The notes beneath the pieces are model-generated. The model was not told where the DNA came from and ran no database searches. It was given only the letters and a program-made list of their open reading frames with translations. This document shows, piece by piece, positions 17,114-27,355 of a stretch of 64,000 bases of DNA (position 1 is the first letter of the stretch; every line of letters begins with the position of its first letter). The translations under genes were made by a program, and so were the position numbers. Source of the stretch: Candidatus Gastranaerophilales bacterium (GTDB taxonomy: Bacteria; Cyanobacteriota; Vampirovibrionia; Gastranaerophilales; Gastranaerophilaceae). The stretch is taken from NCBI GenBank assembly GCA_944326545.1, contig CALVEH010000003.1, forward strand, positions 124,001 through 188,000. The letters run 5' to 3'.

Positions 17114-17788
17114 TTAGTCAGTATCTAGGTTAGTTGCTGCATTTAGTTGAGCAGTAGGTTTAGTAAATGTTTCGGTTTTATTGTATAGTTCTGTTGGCTT
17201 ATGTCCTGAATAATCAACGATTCTTGTTGTCGTTGTAATATTATTTCCGTCCCTTGTATAAACATTAGTAAGATTTTGTTCTAATCTGCTTTTTCCGCCA
17301 TTTACAGGTATCGACATTCTACCGACAATATTTTTGGTAACATTACCATCTTTATCGTAAAAGACAGTAAATCTTTCATTGGTTGAAAAATCATGAATAA
17401 TTTCAGCGTGTTTTTTTCCATCTTTGTCAAAATGTGTTTTAACAGATTTAACCAAAACTTCTTTAGTTGTTCCGTCAGGATTTTTAACCTTTTGTTTGGT
17501 TAAGTTACTTACAAGCTTTCCACCATCTTTAGTGGATTTTTCAAAATTTTCAATAATTGGCTTTAAAGCTTGAGCATTTCTATATCGGATTATTCCATAA
17601 GTAATCGCCCCTAAAGTAGCCAATGACAACAAAACTTTAGCTGTCTTGTTTGATGATTGATTAGGATTTTGATAACCAACTGGTTGTTGTGAGTCAACTG
17701 AAACAGACGCAATAGGCTGTTTCTGATTTTCCAAATTTTGAGATGCAGACACAGGAGTGTATGCAACGCTGCTAACACCGTTAACCAT
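17114..17788 (-). CDS. Membrane-anchored orphan protein
   Basis: A 224-residue protein of unknown family. The first 45 residues are Ser/Gln/Asn/Val-rich and look disordered, then a single membrane helix (AKVLLSLATLGAITYGII, about residues 50-68), then a basic, beta-rich region with repeated HFDKDGKKHAE, VFYDKDGNVTK and NVYTRDGNNIT strands. These D-G-turn strands resemble YD-type or MORN-like beta repeats. AAGG lies before the ATG. No neighbours suggest a role. Confidence 0.6.
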   Translation of the reverse strand: MVNGVSSVAYTPVSASQNLENQKQPIASVSVDSQQPVGYQNPNQSSNKTAKVLLSLATLGAITYGIIRYRNAQALKPIIENFEKSTKDGGKLVSNLTKQKVKNPDGTTKEVLVKSVKTHFDKDGKKHAEIIHDFSTNERFTVFYDKDGNVTKNIVGRMSIPVNGGKSRLEQNLTNVYTRDGNNITTTTRIVDYSGHKPTELYNKTETFTKPTAQLNAATNLDTD

Positions 17789-17863
17789 TGAGATAACTAC
17801 CTTTCCTTCTTATACACCAATGCTTGTATATATATAAAAACTTTTGAAATCCAGAAATTGCCT

Positions 17864-18035
17864 AAAAAAGAGCATGCCATAAACTCTCTATTTGCAAGGT
17901 TTTACAGATTTACAACAAAAAGAAAAGGCATGCCGCTTTTTAACAACCAAAACATCGGCATGGTCACAAATTCAATTAAAACAATACTTTTGAGGATTTA
18001 CAGAACAAAAAGGCATGCCAGATTTTGGCATGCCT
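17864..18035. repeat. Three copies of an AAAAAGnGCATGCC element
   Basis: The motif occurs three times between the 224-aa gene and clpB; two copies are part of a longer direct repeat (ATTTACAnnACAAAAAG...GGCATGCC). The last copy forms the clpB terminator with an inverted partner; the others lack a nearby partner arm and may be decayed terminator duplicates. Confidence 0.55.
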
Positions 18036-18041
18036 TTTTTA
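18006..18041 (-). terminator. Terminator of clpB
   Basis: A 14-bp stem, AAAAAGGCATGCCA paired with TGGCATGCCTTTTT, loop of four, with T-runs on both sides, immediately after the clpB stop. Confidence 0.9.
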
Positions 18042-18053
18042 TAAAATTTCATT

Positions 18054-20660
18054 TTATTTAAATACAATTTCGTCGCCATCAGCGTCAACAGTGATTGTAT
18101 CACCTTCTTTGAATTCTTGAGCAAGAATTTTTTTAGCAAGAGGGTTTTCAACAAGTTGTCTTATAGTTCTTTTAAGCGGTCTTGCACCATATACAGGGTT
18201 AAAGCCGTTTGTTGCGAGCAATTCTTTTGCATCATCTGTTATTTCAAGTTTGATATCTCTATCTTCAAACAACTTTTTCAAACCTGCAAAATAGATATCG
18301 ACAATAGCTTGTAACTGTTGCAATGTTAAAGCCTTAAAGAACACAATATCATCTATTCTGTTTAAAAATTCAGGCTTAAAGTGTTCTTTCATCAAATCCA
18401 TTACTTGTTCTTTTGTCTGTTCAAAATCTTTTTCAGACAACATAGAATTCAATGAATTTTCAAGAATTATAGAACTACCTATATTACTTGTCATAATTAT
18501 CAGCGTATTTTTGAAATCAACTGTACGTCCCTTAGAATCAGTCAATCTACCGTCATCTAAAAGCTGAAGCATTATGTTAAACACATCTGGGTGAGCTTTT
18601 TCTATTTCATCAAAAAGCACTACAGAATATGGTTTTCTTCTAACAGCTTCTGTTAACTGACCGCCTTCATCATATCCGACATAACCTGGAGGCGCACCGA
18701 CAAGTCTTGCAACAGAATGTTTTTCCATATATTCAGACATATCAATTCTTACAAGAGCGTCTTCATCGTTAAACAAAAACTCAGCCAATGACTTTGCAAG
18801 TTCTGTTTTACCAACACCTGTAGGTCCAAGGAAAATAAATGAACCAATAGGACGTTTAGGATCTTTTAAACCTGAACGAGCACGTCTTATAGCATCAGAG
18901 ACTACATTAACAGCTTCATCTTGGCCTATTACACGCTTGTGCAAAAAGTCTTCCATTCTCAAAAGTTTTTGCATTTCGCTTTCGACCAGTCTTGAAACTT
19001 CAATACCTGTCCACTTGCTGACAATTTCAGCAATATCATCTTCATCAACTTCTTCTTTCAAAAGTTGATTTTTATGTTTAGTACCTGCGTGTTTTTGAGT
19101 TTCTTCAAGCTGTTTTTGCAACTCAATCATTTTGCCGTACTTAAGCTCTGCAGCTCTTTCTAAATCTGCATCACGTTCTGCAATTTCAATTTGTGCTTTT
19201 GTTTTTTCAATTTCTTCCTTGATTTGAGCTTCGCCCATAATAGAACTTTTTTCCATTTCCCATTGGGTTTTGAGTTTGGTAAGCTTTTCATCAAGTTCAT
19301 TGATAATTTTATTCAGACCGTTAATTTTTTGGATATTGTCTTCTGTCTGATCTTCTTTTTGAAGCGCTTTTCTTTCAATTTCAAGCTGCATTTTTTGACG
19401 CACCAAAGAGTCAATTTCTTCAGGCATAGAATCGATATCAATTCTAAGAGCTGAAGCAGCTTCATCAATAAGGTCTATAGCTTTATCAGGCAAGAATCTG
19501 TCAGTAATATATCGATCAGAAAGTTTTGCAGCAGCAACCAAAGCCGAATCTTTGATTCTTATACCATGGTGTACCTCATATCTTTCTTTAAGACCTCTTA
19601 AAATACTTATAGTGTCTTCTACAGAAGGTTCGTCAACCAAAACAGGTTGGAATCTTCTTTCTAAAGCAGCGTCTTTTTCTATGTATTTTCTATATTCATT
19701 TATAGTTGTAGCACCAACAGTTCTTAAGACACCTCTTGCCAACATTGGTTTCAAAAGGTTTCCTGCATCCATAGAGCCTTCTGTCGCACCAGCGCCTATA
19801 ACAGTATGCAACTCATCTATAAACAAAATAATCTCGCCGTCAGATGCTTCTACCTCTTTTAAAACAGCTTTAAGTCTTTCCTCAAACTCACCTCTAAACT
19901 TCGCACCTGCAACAAGAGCACCTAAGTCTAAAGCAATAAGTTGAGTGTTTTTTAAACTTTCAGGAACATCGCCTCTTATAATTCTTTGAGCTAAACCTTC
20001 TACAATAGCTGTTTTACCAACCCCAGGTTCACCAATTAATACAGGGTTGTTTTTTGTACGTCTGTTTAAAACTTGGATAACTCTTCTAACTTCTTCATCT
20101 CTGCCTATCACAGGGTCAAGCTTGCCTCGTTTGGCCAAAGCTGTAAGGTTTTGAGAATATTTTTCCAAAGCTTTAAATTTTTCTTCTGAATCTTTTGAAT
20201 CTACTTTGTTTTGACCTCTTATTTTTTTCATTTCATTTAAGATTTTGTTTCTTGTCACACCAAAACGGTCAAAAAGTTCTTTTATTTTGGAACCGTCAAA
20301 AGACGCAATGGCAAGCAATACATGTTCAATACTTATATAAGTGTCTTTTAGAGCTTCTGCCTCATTTTGAACTAAGTCAAAAAGTTTAATTGTATCTTGT
20401 GAAAGATATAACTGCTGAGTATTAACAGGCTGCTGAACTGTCGGCAAATTGTTGAGCTCAGACATTATCGCATCAACAAATTGAGGCCTGTCCAGCTTTA
20501 AGACTTCCATATAATCTTTTGAAATACCTTCTTTTGCTTCGAGCATTGCCATAACAATGTGAGCTGGTTCCAATTGGGTATTTTGGAACTTAGCCATCAA
20601 CTGTTGTGCAGAAAAGATTATTTCTTGGGTTTGGTTAGTTAATTTATTAAAATCAATCAT
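18054..20660 (-). CDS. clpB: ATP-dependent disaggregase ClpB
   Basis: A Hsp100 unfoldase that, with DnaK, rescues aggregated proteins. The 868-residue protein has the Clp N-domain (two repeats, residues 1-145), AAA-1 with GEPGVGKT (near 203) and [20 protein letters not shown], the long coiled-coil middle domain (about 400-520) that separates ClpB from ClpA/ClpC, and AAA-2 with [14 protein letters not shown] (near 605). The ATG with GAGG eight bases before was chosen over a GTG three codons up. Monocistronic. No heat-shock operator such as CIRCE is seen upstream. Confidence 0.97.
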   Translation of the reverse strand: MIDFNKLTNQTQEIIFSAQQLMAKFQNTQLEPAHIVMAMLEAKEGISKDYMEVLKLDRPQFVDAIMSELNNLPTVQQPVNTQQLYLSQDTIKLFDLVQNEAEALKDTYISIEHVLLAIASFDGSKIKELFDRFGVTRNKILNEMKKIRGQNKVDSKDSEEKFKALEKYSQNLTALAKRGKLDPVIGRDEEVRRVIQVLNRRTKNNPVLIGEPGVGKTAIVEGLAQRIIRGDVPESLKNTQLIALDLGALVAGAKFRGEFEERLKAVLKEVEASDGEIILFIDELHTVIGAGATEGSMDAGNLLKPMLARGVLRTVGATTINEYRKYIEKDAALERRFQPVLVDEPSVEDTISILRGLKERYEVHHGIRIKDSALVAAAKLSDRYITDRFLPDKAIDLIDEAASALRIDIDSMPEEIDSLVRQKMQLEIERKALQKEDQTEDNIQKINGLNKIINELDEKLTKLKTQWEMEKSSIMGEAQIKEEIEKTKAQIEIAERDADLERAAELKYGKMIELQKQLEETQKHAGTKHKNQLLKEEVDEDDIAEIVSKWTGIEVSRLVESEMQKLLRMEDFLHKRVIGQDEAVNVVSDAIRRARSGLKDPKRPIGSFIFLGPTGVGKTELAKSLAEFLFNDEDALVRIDMSEYMEKHSVARLVGAPPGYVGYDEGGQLTEAVRRKPYSVVLFDEIEKAHPDVFNIMLQLLDDGRLTDSKGRTVDFKNTLIIMTSNIGSSIILENSLNSMLSEKDFEQTKEQVMDLMKEHFKPEFLNRIDDIVFFKALTLQQLQAIVDIYFAGLKKLFEDRDIKLEITDDAKELLATNGFNPVYGARPLKRTIRQLVENPLAKKILAQEFKEGDTITVDADGDEIVFK

Positions 20661-20827
20661 AATATACACCTCACATAAAAATCCTATATTCTCATTTTAA
20701 TAATGATTTTTGTAAAACAATCAAAAATTAATCTTTATTTAATTATTGTATAGGCTTCTAACCAACTAAAAACCATTAAAAACTCAAATATTATCTAAAC
20801 AGAAAACGAACTTATAAACAGATGTTT

Positions 20828-21571
20828 TTATACACCGACTTGAACATAAAAAATTATATTAATAATAAAATCTGCAATTAACAGATAAAAAGTAGACAAA
20901 ATAGCTGATTTTGTTGTAGATTCACCAACATCCTTTGCTCCACCGTGAGTTTTATACCCTTGAGTAGCACAAACCAACGTAATCAATACCCCAAAGACAA
21001 AAGCTTTTAAAATACTTATATAAATATCCTTAGCCTGTAACAAAAGCCAAACTGTATTCATAAATCTGTTTGGATGTAGCCCAATTGCAAAATAAGCGAC
21101 CATCATCCCACCGACAATTCCTATAAATTCTGCCAAAATAACAACCATAGGGACCGTCAAAGCAGAAGCAATGAGACGAGGCGCAAAATAATACCCAACA
21201 GGGTCAACGCCAAGAGTTTTTATAGCATCAACCTGTTCTGTAACTTGCATATTAGCAACTTCCGCACAAATGGCTGTACCTGCTCTTGCCCCAATAGCAA
21301 GAGCAGCAAACCCCGGAGCAATTTCTCGAACCAAAGCAACTGCAATAAAGCCACCAACATAGCTTTCTGCTCCACTCATGAGAAATTGTTTTGAAACCTG
21401 CAACGAAATAACTGCCGCAGCTATAAAAACAATTGTCAAAGATATCGATAACGAATCATAACTAATCATTGCAGCCTGAGTGATAACAGACCCGAACTTC
21501 GTACGTCCGTCACAAATATACTTTATTGTTCTTACTAGATTTTGGACACATTGTCCGAGGAATTTAATCAT
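20828..21571 (-). CDS. mlaE: MlaE-family ABC transporter permease
   Basis: An inner-membrane permease of the Mla-type phospholipid/lipid transporters that keep outer-membrane asymmetry; its presence supports an outer membrane. The 247-residue protein has five to six membrane segments and the family core REIAPGFAALAIGARAGTAI with MQVTEQVDAIKTLGVDP. Its ATG overlaps the end of ilvE by eight bases, a coupling with no obvious functional link. The ATPase (mlaF) and MCE protein (mlaD) are not adjacent. No start-site ambiguity. Confidence 0.93.
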   Translation of the reverse strand: MIKFLGQCVQNLVRTIKYICDGRTKFGSVITQAAMISYDSLSISLTIVFIAAAVISLQVSKQFLMSGAESYVGGFIAVALVREIAPGFAALAIGARAGTAICAEVANMQVTEQVDAIKTLGVDPVGYYFAPRLIASALTVPMVVILAEFIGIVGGMMVAYFAIGLHPNRFMNTVWLLLQAKDIYISILKAFVFGVLITLVCATQGYKTHGGAKDVGESTTKSAILSTFYLLIADFIINIIFYVQVGV

Positions 21572-22484
21572 AAATAGGCGTACACCATTTTTTATATTTT
21601 TCTACTTTACCTTTTACAACATCAAAGTAAAGCTTTTGAAGTTCTTTTGTATGCTCACCGACAACACCTTTACCAACAGGTCTATGGTCAATTTGAGTAA
21701 TAGGGCTGATTTGTGCACCAGTTCCGCAATAAAAAGCTTCATCAGCAACATATAACTCTGTTCTTGAAATTTCTCTTTCGCAAACTTTTAAGCCTAGAAC
21801 ATTTTTACCTAACTCAAGAACAGTGTTTCTTGTAACACCAACAAGAATATTATCGGTAGTTTGAGTTGTTACAAGAGTATCCCCTTCTACTAAGAACAAG
21901 TTCATAGCAGAACCTTCTGTAACTTTGCCGGCTTGATCAAGAACTATAGCATCGTCAAAACCTGCAAGTTTAGCATCAGTAACGATCAATGCTGTGTTAG
22001 CATAAGACCCTGCAACTTTTGCTCTTGGAGGAATTGCGTTATCATCATTTCTTCTCCAATTAGAAACACAAACACTCAAACCTTTTTCTAAGTCAATATA
22101 ATCACCCATAGCAAAAGAAAAAATCAAAACTGCATCAGGGTTATCAATAAGACTAGGTCCTATTTTAAGAGCATTTTTATAAACTTGTGGTCTTATATAA
22201 GCATCTGTTTTATATCCGTTTTTCTTCAACAACTCTTTTGTCAAACCGCAAAACTCTTCGACTGTAAACTTTGGTTCCATATGCATAATACGGCAGCTGT
22301 TAATAAGTCTTTCAAAGTGTTCTTTCATTCTAAATGCATACAACTGATCTTCCTCTTTGTTGTAATATGCACGAATACCTTCAAACACTGATGTACCATA
22401 TAAAAAAGCGTGATTTCTTACTGGTATTGAAGCTGTCTTTGCATCTACAAACTCTCCGTCTAAATAAACATATTCTGTTGTCAT
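21564..22484 (-). CDS. ilvE: Branched-chain amino acid aminotransferase
   Basis: A class IV PLP aminotransferase acting on Ile, Leu and Val. The 306-residue protein begins with YLDGEFVDAKTASIPVRNHAFLYGTSVFEGIRAY, and has the PLP lysine in PRAKVAGSYANT (near residue 157), EGSAMNLFLV and FYCGTGAQISPI. These are the features of the IlvE group rather than D-amino-acid or ADC lyase members. AAGGAG precedes the ATG. The gene heads a two-gene transcript with mlaE. Confidence 0.95.
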   Translation of the reverse strand: MTTEYVYLDGEFVDAKTASIPVRNHAFLYGTSVFEGIRAYYNKEEDQLYAFRMKEHFERLINSCRIMHMEPKFTVEEFCGLTKELLKKNGYKTDAYIRPQVYKNALKIGPSLIDNPDAVLIFSFAMGDYIDLEKGLSVCVSNWRRNDDNAIPPRAKVAGSYANTALIVTDAKLAGFDDAIVLDQAGKVTEGSAMNLFLVEGDTLVTTQTTDNILVGVTRNTVLELGKNVLGLKVCEREISRTELYVADEAFYCGTGAQISPITQIDHRPVGKGVVGEHTKELQKLYFDVVKGKVEKYKKWCTPIYD

Positions 22485-22730
22485 TGAGTCTCTCCTTTCG
22501 GCTATGACATAGTCTGTTTTTAATTACTTTATTATGGCGATTTTTTCAAATATTGGCAAGGATTTTTATAAAAATTTTATATGAGACTATCACATAATTG
22601 CATTCATACTAAAATTTGATTAACAATTGTAAACTATACAATTGTACAAAATCTAAAGTTTTTTTATTATTATTCCGATATACAACATGTGAATGAAGAT
22701 ATTAAGCAATTAATAACGTAGTATAAGAAA

Positions 22731-23054
22731 ATGGATATGTATGATATCGAAACAGAAGATAAAGAGCTAAAGGAAGTAGGTTTGGAACTAATGTTCCTGA
22801 CTCCCGAAAAATGCAGCCACGACGACGGTATTACAGCTGTTGAGCTAAGCCGTCACCTTCAAATGCCTTTAGAAACAATAAAGAAAAAGCTCAAAATCCT
22901 CTTTGATAAAGGTATTGTACAAGTAAAAGGAATCAACCCCAAAATCTGGAAATTCAACGAATATAACTTCCAAAGAATGGATGAAGAAGACGAAGTCTAC
23001 AGACTATTATGCAGCTTTGATGATGTAGATTTTGACAAATATTTTTCTTACTGA
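22731..23054 (+). CDS. Small winged-helix protein
   Basis: A 107-residue acidic protein with a helix-turn-helix core: GITAVELSRHLQMPLETIKKKLKILFDKGIVQVKG, reading as a winged helix of the ArsR/MarR type, followed by a wing (PKIWKFNEYNF) and an acidic tail rich in Asp. No ligand-binding domain is present. It overlaps the end of tmk by seven bases on the opposite strand. No Shine-Dalgarno; a TATAAG lies just before the start, and an ATG two codons later is possible. It may be a regulator, but its target is unknown. Confidence 0.7.
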   Translation: MDMYDIETEDKELKEVGLELMFLTPEKCSHDDGITAVELSRHLQMPLETIKKKLKILFDKGIVQVKGINPKIWKFNEYNFQRMDEEDEVYRLLCSFDDVDFDKYFSY

Positions 23055-23668
23055 TTTAAAAAAGCATCCAATATTTTTTTAGTATCTTCAAAGACTTTTT
23101 CTATTGAATTGTTTGCATCCACAACCTTGACTCTTTCAGGTTCTTGTTTTGCAATTTCAAGATACCCTTGTCTGACTTTTTTATGAAACTCAATACCGGC
23201 TGACTCCATACGATCTTTTTCAGAGCCCACCCTTGTTTGAGCAACTTCCGTAGATACATCAAAAACAAAAGTCAAATCAGGTTTGATAGCACCTGTTGCA
23301 AGATTATTCAAATACTTAAGCTGTCCAATATCCTCGCCCCTACCATAACCTTGATAAGCTATTGTCGAATCAGTATGTCTGTCACATACGACAATTTTTC
23401 CTGCAGCAACAGCAGGTTTGATAAGGTGTTCTATGTGCTGCGCTCTATCTGCCAAAAACAGAAATGCCTCACACATTGGAGCAACATCTCCGTCGTAGTG
23501 CAACAAAAGCTGTCTAATATTTTGACCAAGCCCCTTTGCACCAGGTTCTCTAGTCCAAACAACTTCAAAGCCTTTGTCCTCAAGATATTTTTGAACAAGT
23601 TCAGACTGCGTTGTTTTACCACAGCCGTCTGCACCTTCAAAAGTGATAAAATAGCCTTTGTTTTTCAT
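23048..23668 (-). CDS. tmk: Thymidylate kinase
   Basis: Phosphorylates dTMP to dTDP. The 206-residue P-loop kinase has FITFEGADGCGKTTQ at the start, the TREPGAKGLG loop, the DRHTDSTIAYQGYGRG segment (usually DRY) and a lid region. It follows serS after three bases and is probably co-transcribed. Together with dut and the dCMP deaminase it completes the thymidylate route visible in this window. Confidence 0.95.
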   Translation of the reverse strand: MKNKGYFITFEGADGCGKTTQSELVQKYLEDKGFEVVWTREPGAKGLGQNIRQLLLHYDGDVAPMCEAFLFLADRAQHIEHLIKPAVAAGKIVVCDRHTDSTIAYQGYGRGEDIGQLKYLNNLATGAIKPDLTFVFDVSTEVAQTRVGSEKDRMESAGIEFHKKVRQGYLEIAKQEPERVKVVDANNSIEKVFEDTKKILDAFLNQ

Positions 23669-23671
23669 AAC

Positions 23672-24937
23672 CTATATTCTGTCAAAGCCTGTGTATTTTT
23701 GTAGAACTTCTGGTATTAAGATTGTACCGTCTTCTTGTTGGAAGTTTTCAACAATAGCAGCAAATGTTCTACCAACAGCAAGTCCGGAACCGTTCATTGT
23801 GTAGCAGTAGTTAACTTTACCTGTTTCTTTGCTTCTATATTTAAGTCCTGCTCTTCTTGCTTGGAAATCACCAAATACAGAACAGCTTGAGATTTCTTTA
23901 TAATCATTATAAGAAGGCATCCAAACTTCAAGGTCATAACATTTTCTAGCAGAAAAACCAATATCCCCTGAGCTTAATTCAACTCTTCTATATGGTAAGT
24001 TAAGCATTTCAAGCATTTCTTCAGCATCACGAGTAAGTTTTTCGTGTTCTTCCGGAGCTTGTTCAGGAGTAGTTAATTTGACAAGCTCAACTTTATTAAA
24101 CTGGTGAACACGGATTAAACCTCTTGTATCTTTACCTGCAGAACCTGCTTCTCTTCTAAAGCAAGGTGTATAAGCAGTCATACATTTTGGCAAATCATCC
24201 TCTGACAAAATTTCATTACAATAAATATTTGTAACAGGTACTTCTGCAGTAGGAATTAGGTACAAATCCTCATCAACGCATTTGTACATGTCTTCTTTAA
24301 ACTTAGGCAACTGACCTGTACCAGTCATTGCTGCACCATTTACAAGAACAGGAGGAAGAATTTCTTCATAGCCGTGTTTAGTTGTATGTACATCTAAGAA
24401 GAAGTTAATAATAGCTCTTTCTAAACGAGCACCTTTACCTTTGTATATATAGAAACGTGATTGAGAAATTTTTACACCACGTTCAAAGTCAACTAAATCT
24501 TTTTCTACAGTCAAATCCCAGTGAGGTTTTTGTTCAAAAGATGGTTTTACAACTTCGCCAACAACTTTTTTAACAACATTAGCACTGTCATCAGGACCTA
24601 TAGGTGTAGTTTCGCAAGGCATATTTGGAATACTTAACAACAGATTTTTTTGTTTTTCATCCAATTCTGTTTCTTTTTCTTCTAAAACTTTTATGTCATC
24701 ACCAAGTTTACGAACTTCTTCTTGAATAGCGTCAGTATTTTCGCCATTCTTTTTCATCATACCGATTTTTTGAGATTCAGTTTTTCTTTTTGCACGAAGT
24801 TCATCTGCTTGAGTTTGAACTTTTCTTCTTTCAACATCTATTTCAAGAATCTCATCAATACTAAGATCAGGATTTCTTCTTTTCAAAAGCTCATTAACTT
24901 TTTCAGGATTTTCTCTTATAACTTTGATGTCTAACAT
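23672..24937 (-). CDS. serS: Seryl-tRNA synthetase
   Basis: Class II synthetase charging tRNA-Ser. The 421-residue protein begins MLDIKVIRENPEKVNELLKR and has the long antiparallel coiled-coil arm (residues about 30-100) that binds the tRNA long variable arm. Motif 2 is CFRREAGSAGKDTRGLIR and motif 3 GSGLAVGRTFAAIVE. GAGGAAG lies 12 bases before the ATG. tmk follows in the same transcript. Confidence 0.97.
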   Translation of the reverse strand: MLDIKVIRENPEKVNELLKRRNPDLSIDEILEIDVERRKVQTQADELRAKRKTESQKIGMMKKNGENTDAIQEEVRKLGDDIKVLEEKETELDEKQKNLLLSIPNMPCETTPIGPDDSANVVKKVVGEVVKPSFEQKPHWDLTVEKDLVDFERGVKISQSRFYIYKGKGARLERAIINFFLDVHTTKHGYEEILPPVLVNGAAMTGTGQLPKFKEDMYKCVDEDLYLIPTAEVPVTNIYCNEILSEDDLPKCMTAYTPCFRREAGSAGKDTRGLIRVHQFNKVELVKLTTPEQAPEEHEKLTRDAEEMLEMLNLPYRRVELSSGDIGFSARKCYDLEVWMPSYNDYKEISSCSVFGDFQARRAGLKYRSKETGKVNYCYTMNGSGLAVGRTFAAIVENFQQEDGTILIPEVLQKYTGFDRI

Positions 24938-24992
24938 AAAAAATACACTTCCTCTTTTGTAGTACTCGTGCCTTAATATTATAAAAAAATAA

Positions 24993-25020
24993 TTGAAAAA
25001 TCCAGAAATTTAATTAAAAT
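24993..25020 (+). promoter_or_regulatory. Promoter of the exported 195-aa protein, probably leaderless
   Basis: TTGAAA, 16-base spacer, TAAAAT, then seven bases to an ATG without Shine-Dalgarno. The spacing matches the dut promoter type and supports the second of two possible ATG codons as the start. Confidence 0.6.
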
Positions 25021-25027
25021 GAAATAT

Positions 25028-25615
25028 ATGAAAAGATTTTTTGTTATTACAATTTCCCTGTTTATTGCAGTAATATTTGTCAATTTTGTTCCTGAAAAAG
25101 CAATTAGTGCTACTCAATTACGAAATTACAAACCTATTAACATAGCAAAAGGCTCATTTTTAAAAGGAATAAATTTAAGAGATATTTCAACTTCTACGGT
25201 AAAAGTAGGGGATATTCAGTACTTTATAAACCCTGCAGATATTTTTATTGGGACTTCTAATGTTATCCCTAAAGATTCTGTTTATATAGGCAGAGTAGAG
25301 CAAGTTTTAGAAGCAGTTGAAGGCATAAATGCTTCGATGAAAATTAAAGTTTATAAGGTAATAACACCATCAAAAGATGAATACATGCTTGATGCATACG
25401 TATATTGGAAAGGTTCAACAACAATCGGTGGAGATTTAACACCCGTTGCATACTATAAAAAAATGCCTCATTACCCGGGAGATTGGAAAAAAGGTGCACT
25501 GCAACTCGTTCCTACAACAATTAGAGAACAAGGTCGTCCGACAGTTTTAAGAGCCGGCGACGAAATCACTTTTATCATCAACAGTGACTTGAGCCTATAC
25601 AAACCTGTTAATTAA
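25028..25615 (+). CDS. Exported protein of unknown function
   Basis: A 195-residue protein with a signal peptide or N-terminal membrane anchor (FFVITISLFIAVIFVNFV). The mature part is beta-rich, with IPKDSVYIGRVEQVLEA and KIKVYKVITPSKDEYMLDAYV, resembling the strand pattern of VirB10/TrbI-type or related barrel domains in which a 'P-K-x-(T/S)-x-(V/L)-x-G' step precedes a strand; this likeness is weak. An ATG three codons upstream overlaps the -10 box. It precedes but is separate from the HEAT-queC operon (about 80 bases away). Confidence 0.65.
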   Translation: MKRFFVITISLFIAVIFVNFVPEKAISATQLRNYKPINIAKGSFLKGINLRDISTSTVKVGDIQYFINPADIFIGTSNVIPKDSVYIGRVEQVLEAVEGINASMKIKVYKVITPSKDEYMLDAYVYWKGSTTIGGDLTPVAYYKKMPHYPGDWKKGALQLVPTTIREQGRPTVLRAGDEITFIINSDLSLYKPVN

Positions 25616-25696
25616 GCTTTACAACATGCCCTAAACAGTTGATAACTTTTTGTTTTTTATTTATAAATATCAATAACAAAAGGTTAAATCGGGGAT

Positions 25697-26644
25697 ATGT
25701 CTGAGAATAAAAGCATAGATTTCAACATAATAGCCGCTGACTGTCTGATTGCACAAGATGTTGCCTGCAGCCAAACGATTGACCGTCTCGAATCTTTAAA
25801 AGACAACTACTCGGAAATAGAAATCATTGCTATACTCAATTACTTTTTAAAGATTGAATACAGAAGTGATGTTCTTTGCTGGATAATTAAACAAGTAGAC
25901 AAATACAGAGATTCTTCTTCATTAAACATTCTGACAGAATTGCTATTAATGAAAGATCATACCCCTCATGCCGATTATGACAGAGAATACTATACAAACG
26001 TTCGTGTTTTGTGTGCAAAGGCAATATCAAACTTAAAGGATCATTCTTCTGTACATACACTTATGTACTGCCTTAATAACAAGGATGAAAATTACAAAAT
26101 CAGACTAAGCTGCGCTGATGCACTAGGCAAACTTGGTGATAAATATGCGGTAACGTCACTTATGGATGTTGTTTCTGACGAAACTGAAAAATCTGTGTAT
26201 ATCAGAGAATCAGCAGCCGTAGCACTTGGGCTTATTGGAGATATGAGAGCCGTAGATTCTCTGGTAAAAATCATCGAAACTAAAAACGGCATTATGGACA
26301 AATTCACGTACCTCAAAGAAAAAGCCATTGAAGCTCTTTGCCGCTTAAACCCAACTGATGACAGATCGTTTAAGGCTTTAAAAAATTCACTGAATGACGA
26401 AAACCCACAAGTGAGAATAAATACGATAGAAGCTCTTATGGATTACGAAACTGAAGAAGCCACAGAGTTGATCCAAACAATGCTTAATGACGAAGACGAA
26501 GAAGTTCAAAGAAACGCAGTAACAGCTCTATATAACATAAAAGGTGAAGAAGAGTTAAACAGAATAATTAACAGTGCTCAATATTCTGACATCTGCAAAG
26601 AAGAAGCACAAATAATACTTGAAGAAGAAAAAGATGATGAATAA
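25697..26644 (+). CDS. HEAT-repeat protein
   Basis: A 315-residue acidic protein made of repeated helix pairs of the PBS-lyase HEAT type: for example VLCAKAISNLKDHSSVHTLM, LSCADALGKLGDKYAVTSLM, ESAAVALGLIGDMRAVDSLV and INTIEALMDYETEEATELIQ. About six repeats fill the chain from residue 70 on. Such solenoids are protein-binding scaffolds; in cyanobacteria related ones are bilin lyases, but no such function can be claimed here. It overlaps the start of queC, so it heads a four-gene operon. Confidence 0.88.
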   Translation: MSENKSIDFNIIAADCLIAQDVACSQTIDRLESLKDNYSEIEIIAILNYFLKIEYRSDVLCWIIKQVDKYRDSSSLNILTELLLMKDHTPHADYDREYYTNVRVLCAKAISNLKDHSSVHTLMYCLNNKDENYKIRLSCADALGKLGDKYAVTSLMDVVSDETEKSVYIRESAAVALGLIGDMRAVDSLVKIIETKNGIMDKFTYLKEKAIEALCRLNPTDDRSFKALKNSLNDENPQVRINTIEALMDYETEEATELIQTMLNDEDEEVQRNAVTALYNIKGEEELNRIINSAQYSDICKEEAQIILEEEKDDE

Positions 26645-27341
26645 TAAAAAAAACAAAGCAATCATACTTCTTTCAGGCGGACTGGATTCGGTTGTTTCAC
26701 TGGCTGAAGCAATAGAACAAGGTCTACAATTTGAGCTGGCACTAACCTTTGACTACGGACAAAAAGCTTTTCAAAAAGAGTTTGATTCATCAAAAAAAAT
26801 TACTGACTACTACAAAATTAAGCACGAGTGCATAAAATTGGACTGGTTGCAAAAAATAACAAAAACATCGCTTGTATCAGAACAAAAAATTCCTGACGTA
26901 AACGAATCCGACCTTGATGACCAAACAATCACTAACAACAGCATGAAAAATGTTTGGATTCCTAACAGAAACGGGCTTTTTATTAATATAGCGGCAGCAT
27001 ACGCAGATTCTTATAACTATGATTACATTGTAATTGGAGCTAATAAAGAAGAAGCCGCAACGTTTTCTGATAATTCAAAACAATTTATTAATTCAATGAA
27101 TGAAGTTTTAAAAACATCTACAAATTATGATATAAAAGTTCTTGCTCCACTAATCGACCTTGATAAAAACGAAATAGTAAAAAAAGCATTAGAGCTAAAA
27201 GTTCCACTGGAAAATATAAACAGTTGTTACAGTTCCAGCAAAGGAAAACACTGCGGACAATGTGAATCTTGCAACAGATTGAAAAGAGCTTTACAAAACA
27301 ACGGCTGTGATAATATATTAAAAGAACTCTTTGAAAACTAG
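26634..27341 (+). CDS. queC: 7-cyano-7-deazaguanine synthase
   Basis: Makes preQ0, the precursor of queuosine and other deazaguanines, from carboxydeazaguanine with ATP and ammonia. The 235-residue protein has the PP-loop LLSGGLDSVVSL, WIPNRNGLF, GANKEEAATFSDNS and a C-terminal zinc site (CYSSSKGKHCGQCESC). The ATG inside the last codons of the HEAT gene is the likely start. queD, queE and folE are not next to it, so the pathway is completed elsewhere or preQ0 precursors are salvaged. Confidence 0.95.
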   Translation: MMNNKKNKAIILLSGGLDSVVSLAEAIEQGLQFELALTFDYGQKAFQKEFDSSKKITDYYKIKHECIKLDWLQKITKTSLVSEQKIPDVNESDLDDQTITNNSMKNVWIPNRNGLFINIAAAYADSYNYDYIVIGANKEEAATFSDNSKQFINSMNEVLKTSTNYDIKVLAPLIDLDKNEIVKKALELKVPLENINSCYSSSKGKHCGQCESCNRLKRALQNNGCDNILKELFEN

Positions 27342-27355
27342 GCAATGGAGATAAA

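Noticed and set aside
17858-18061. A 67-codon plus-strand frame through the GGCATGCC repeats.
   Set aside because: It crosses the clpB terminator and the repeat copies; no ribosome-binding site or coding character.
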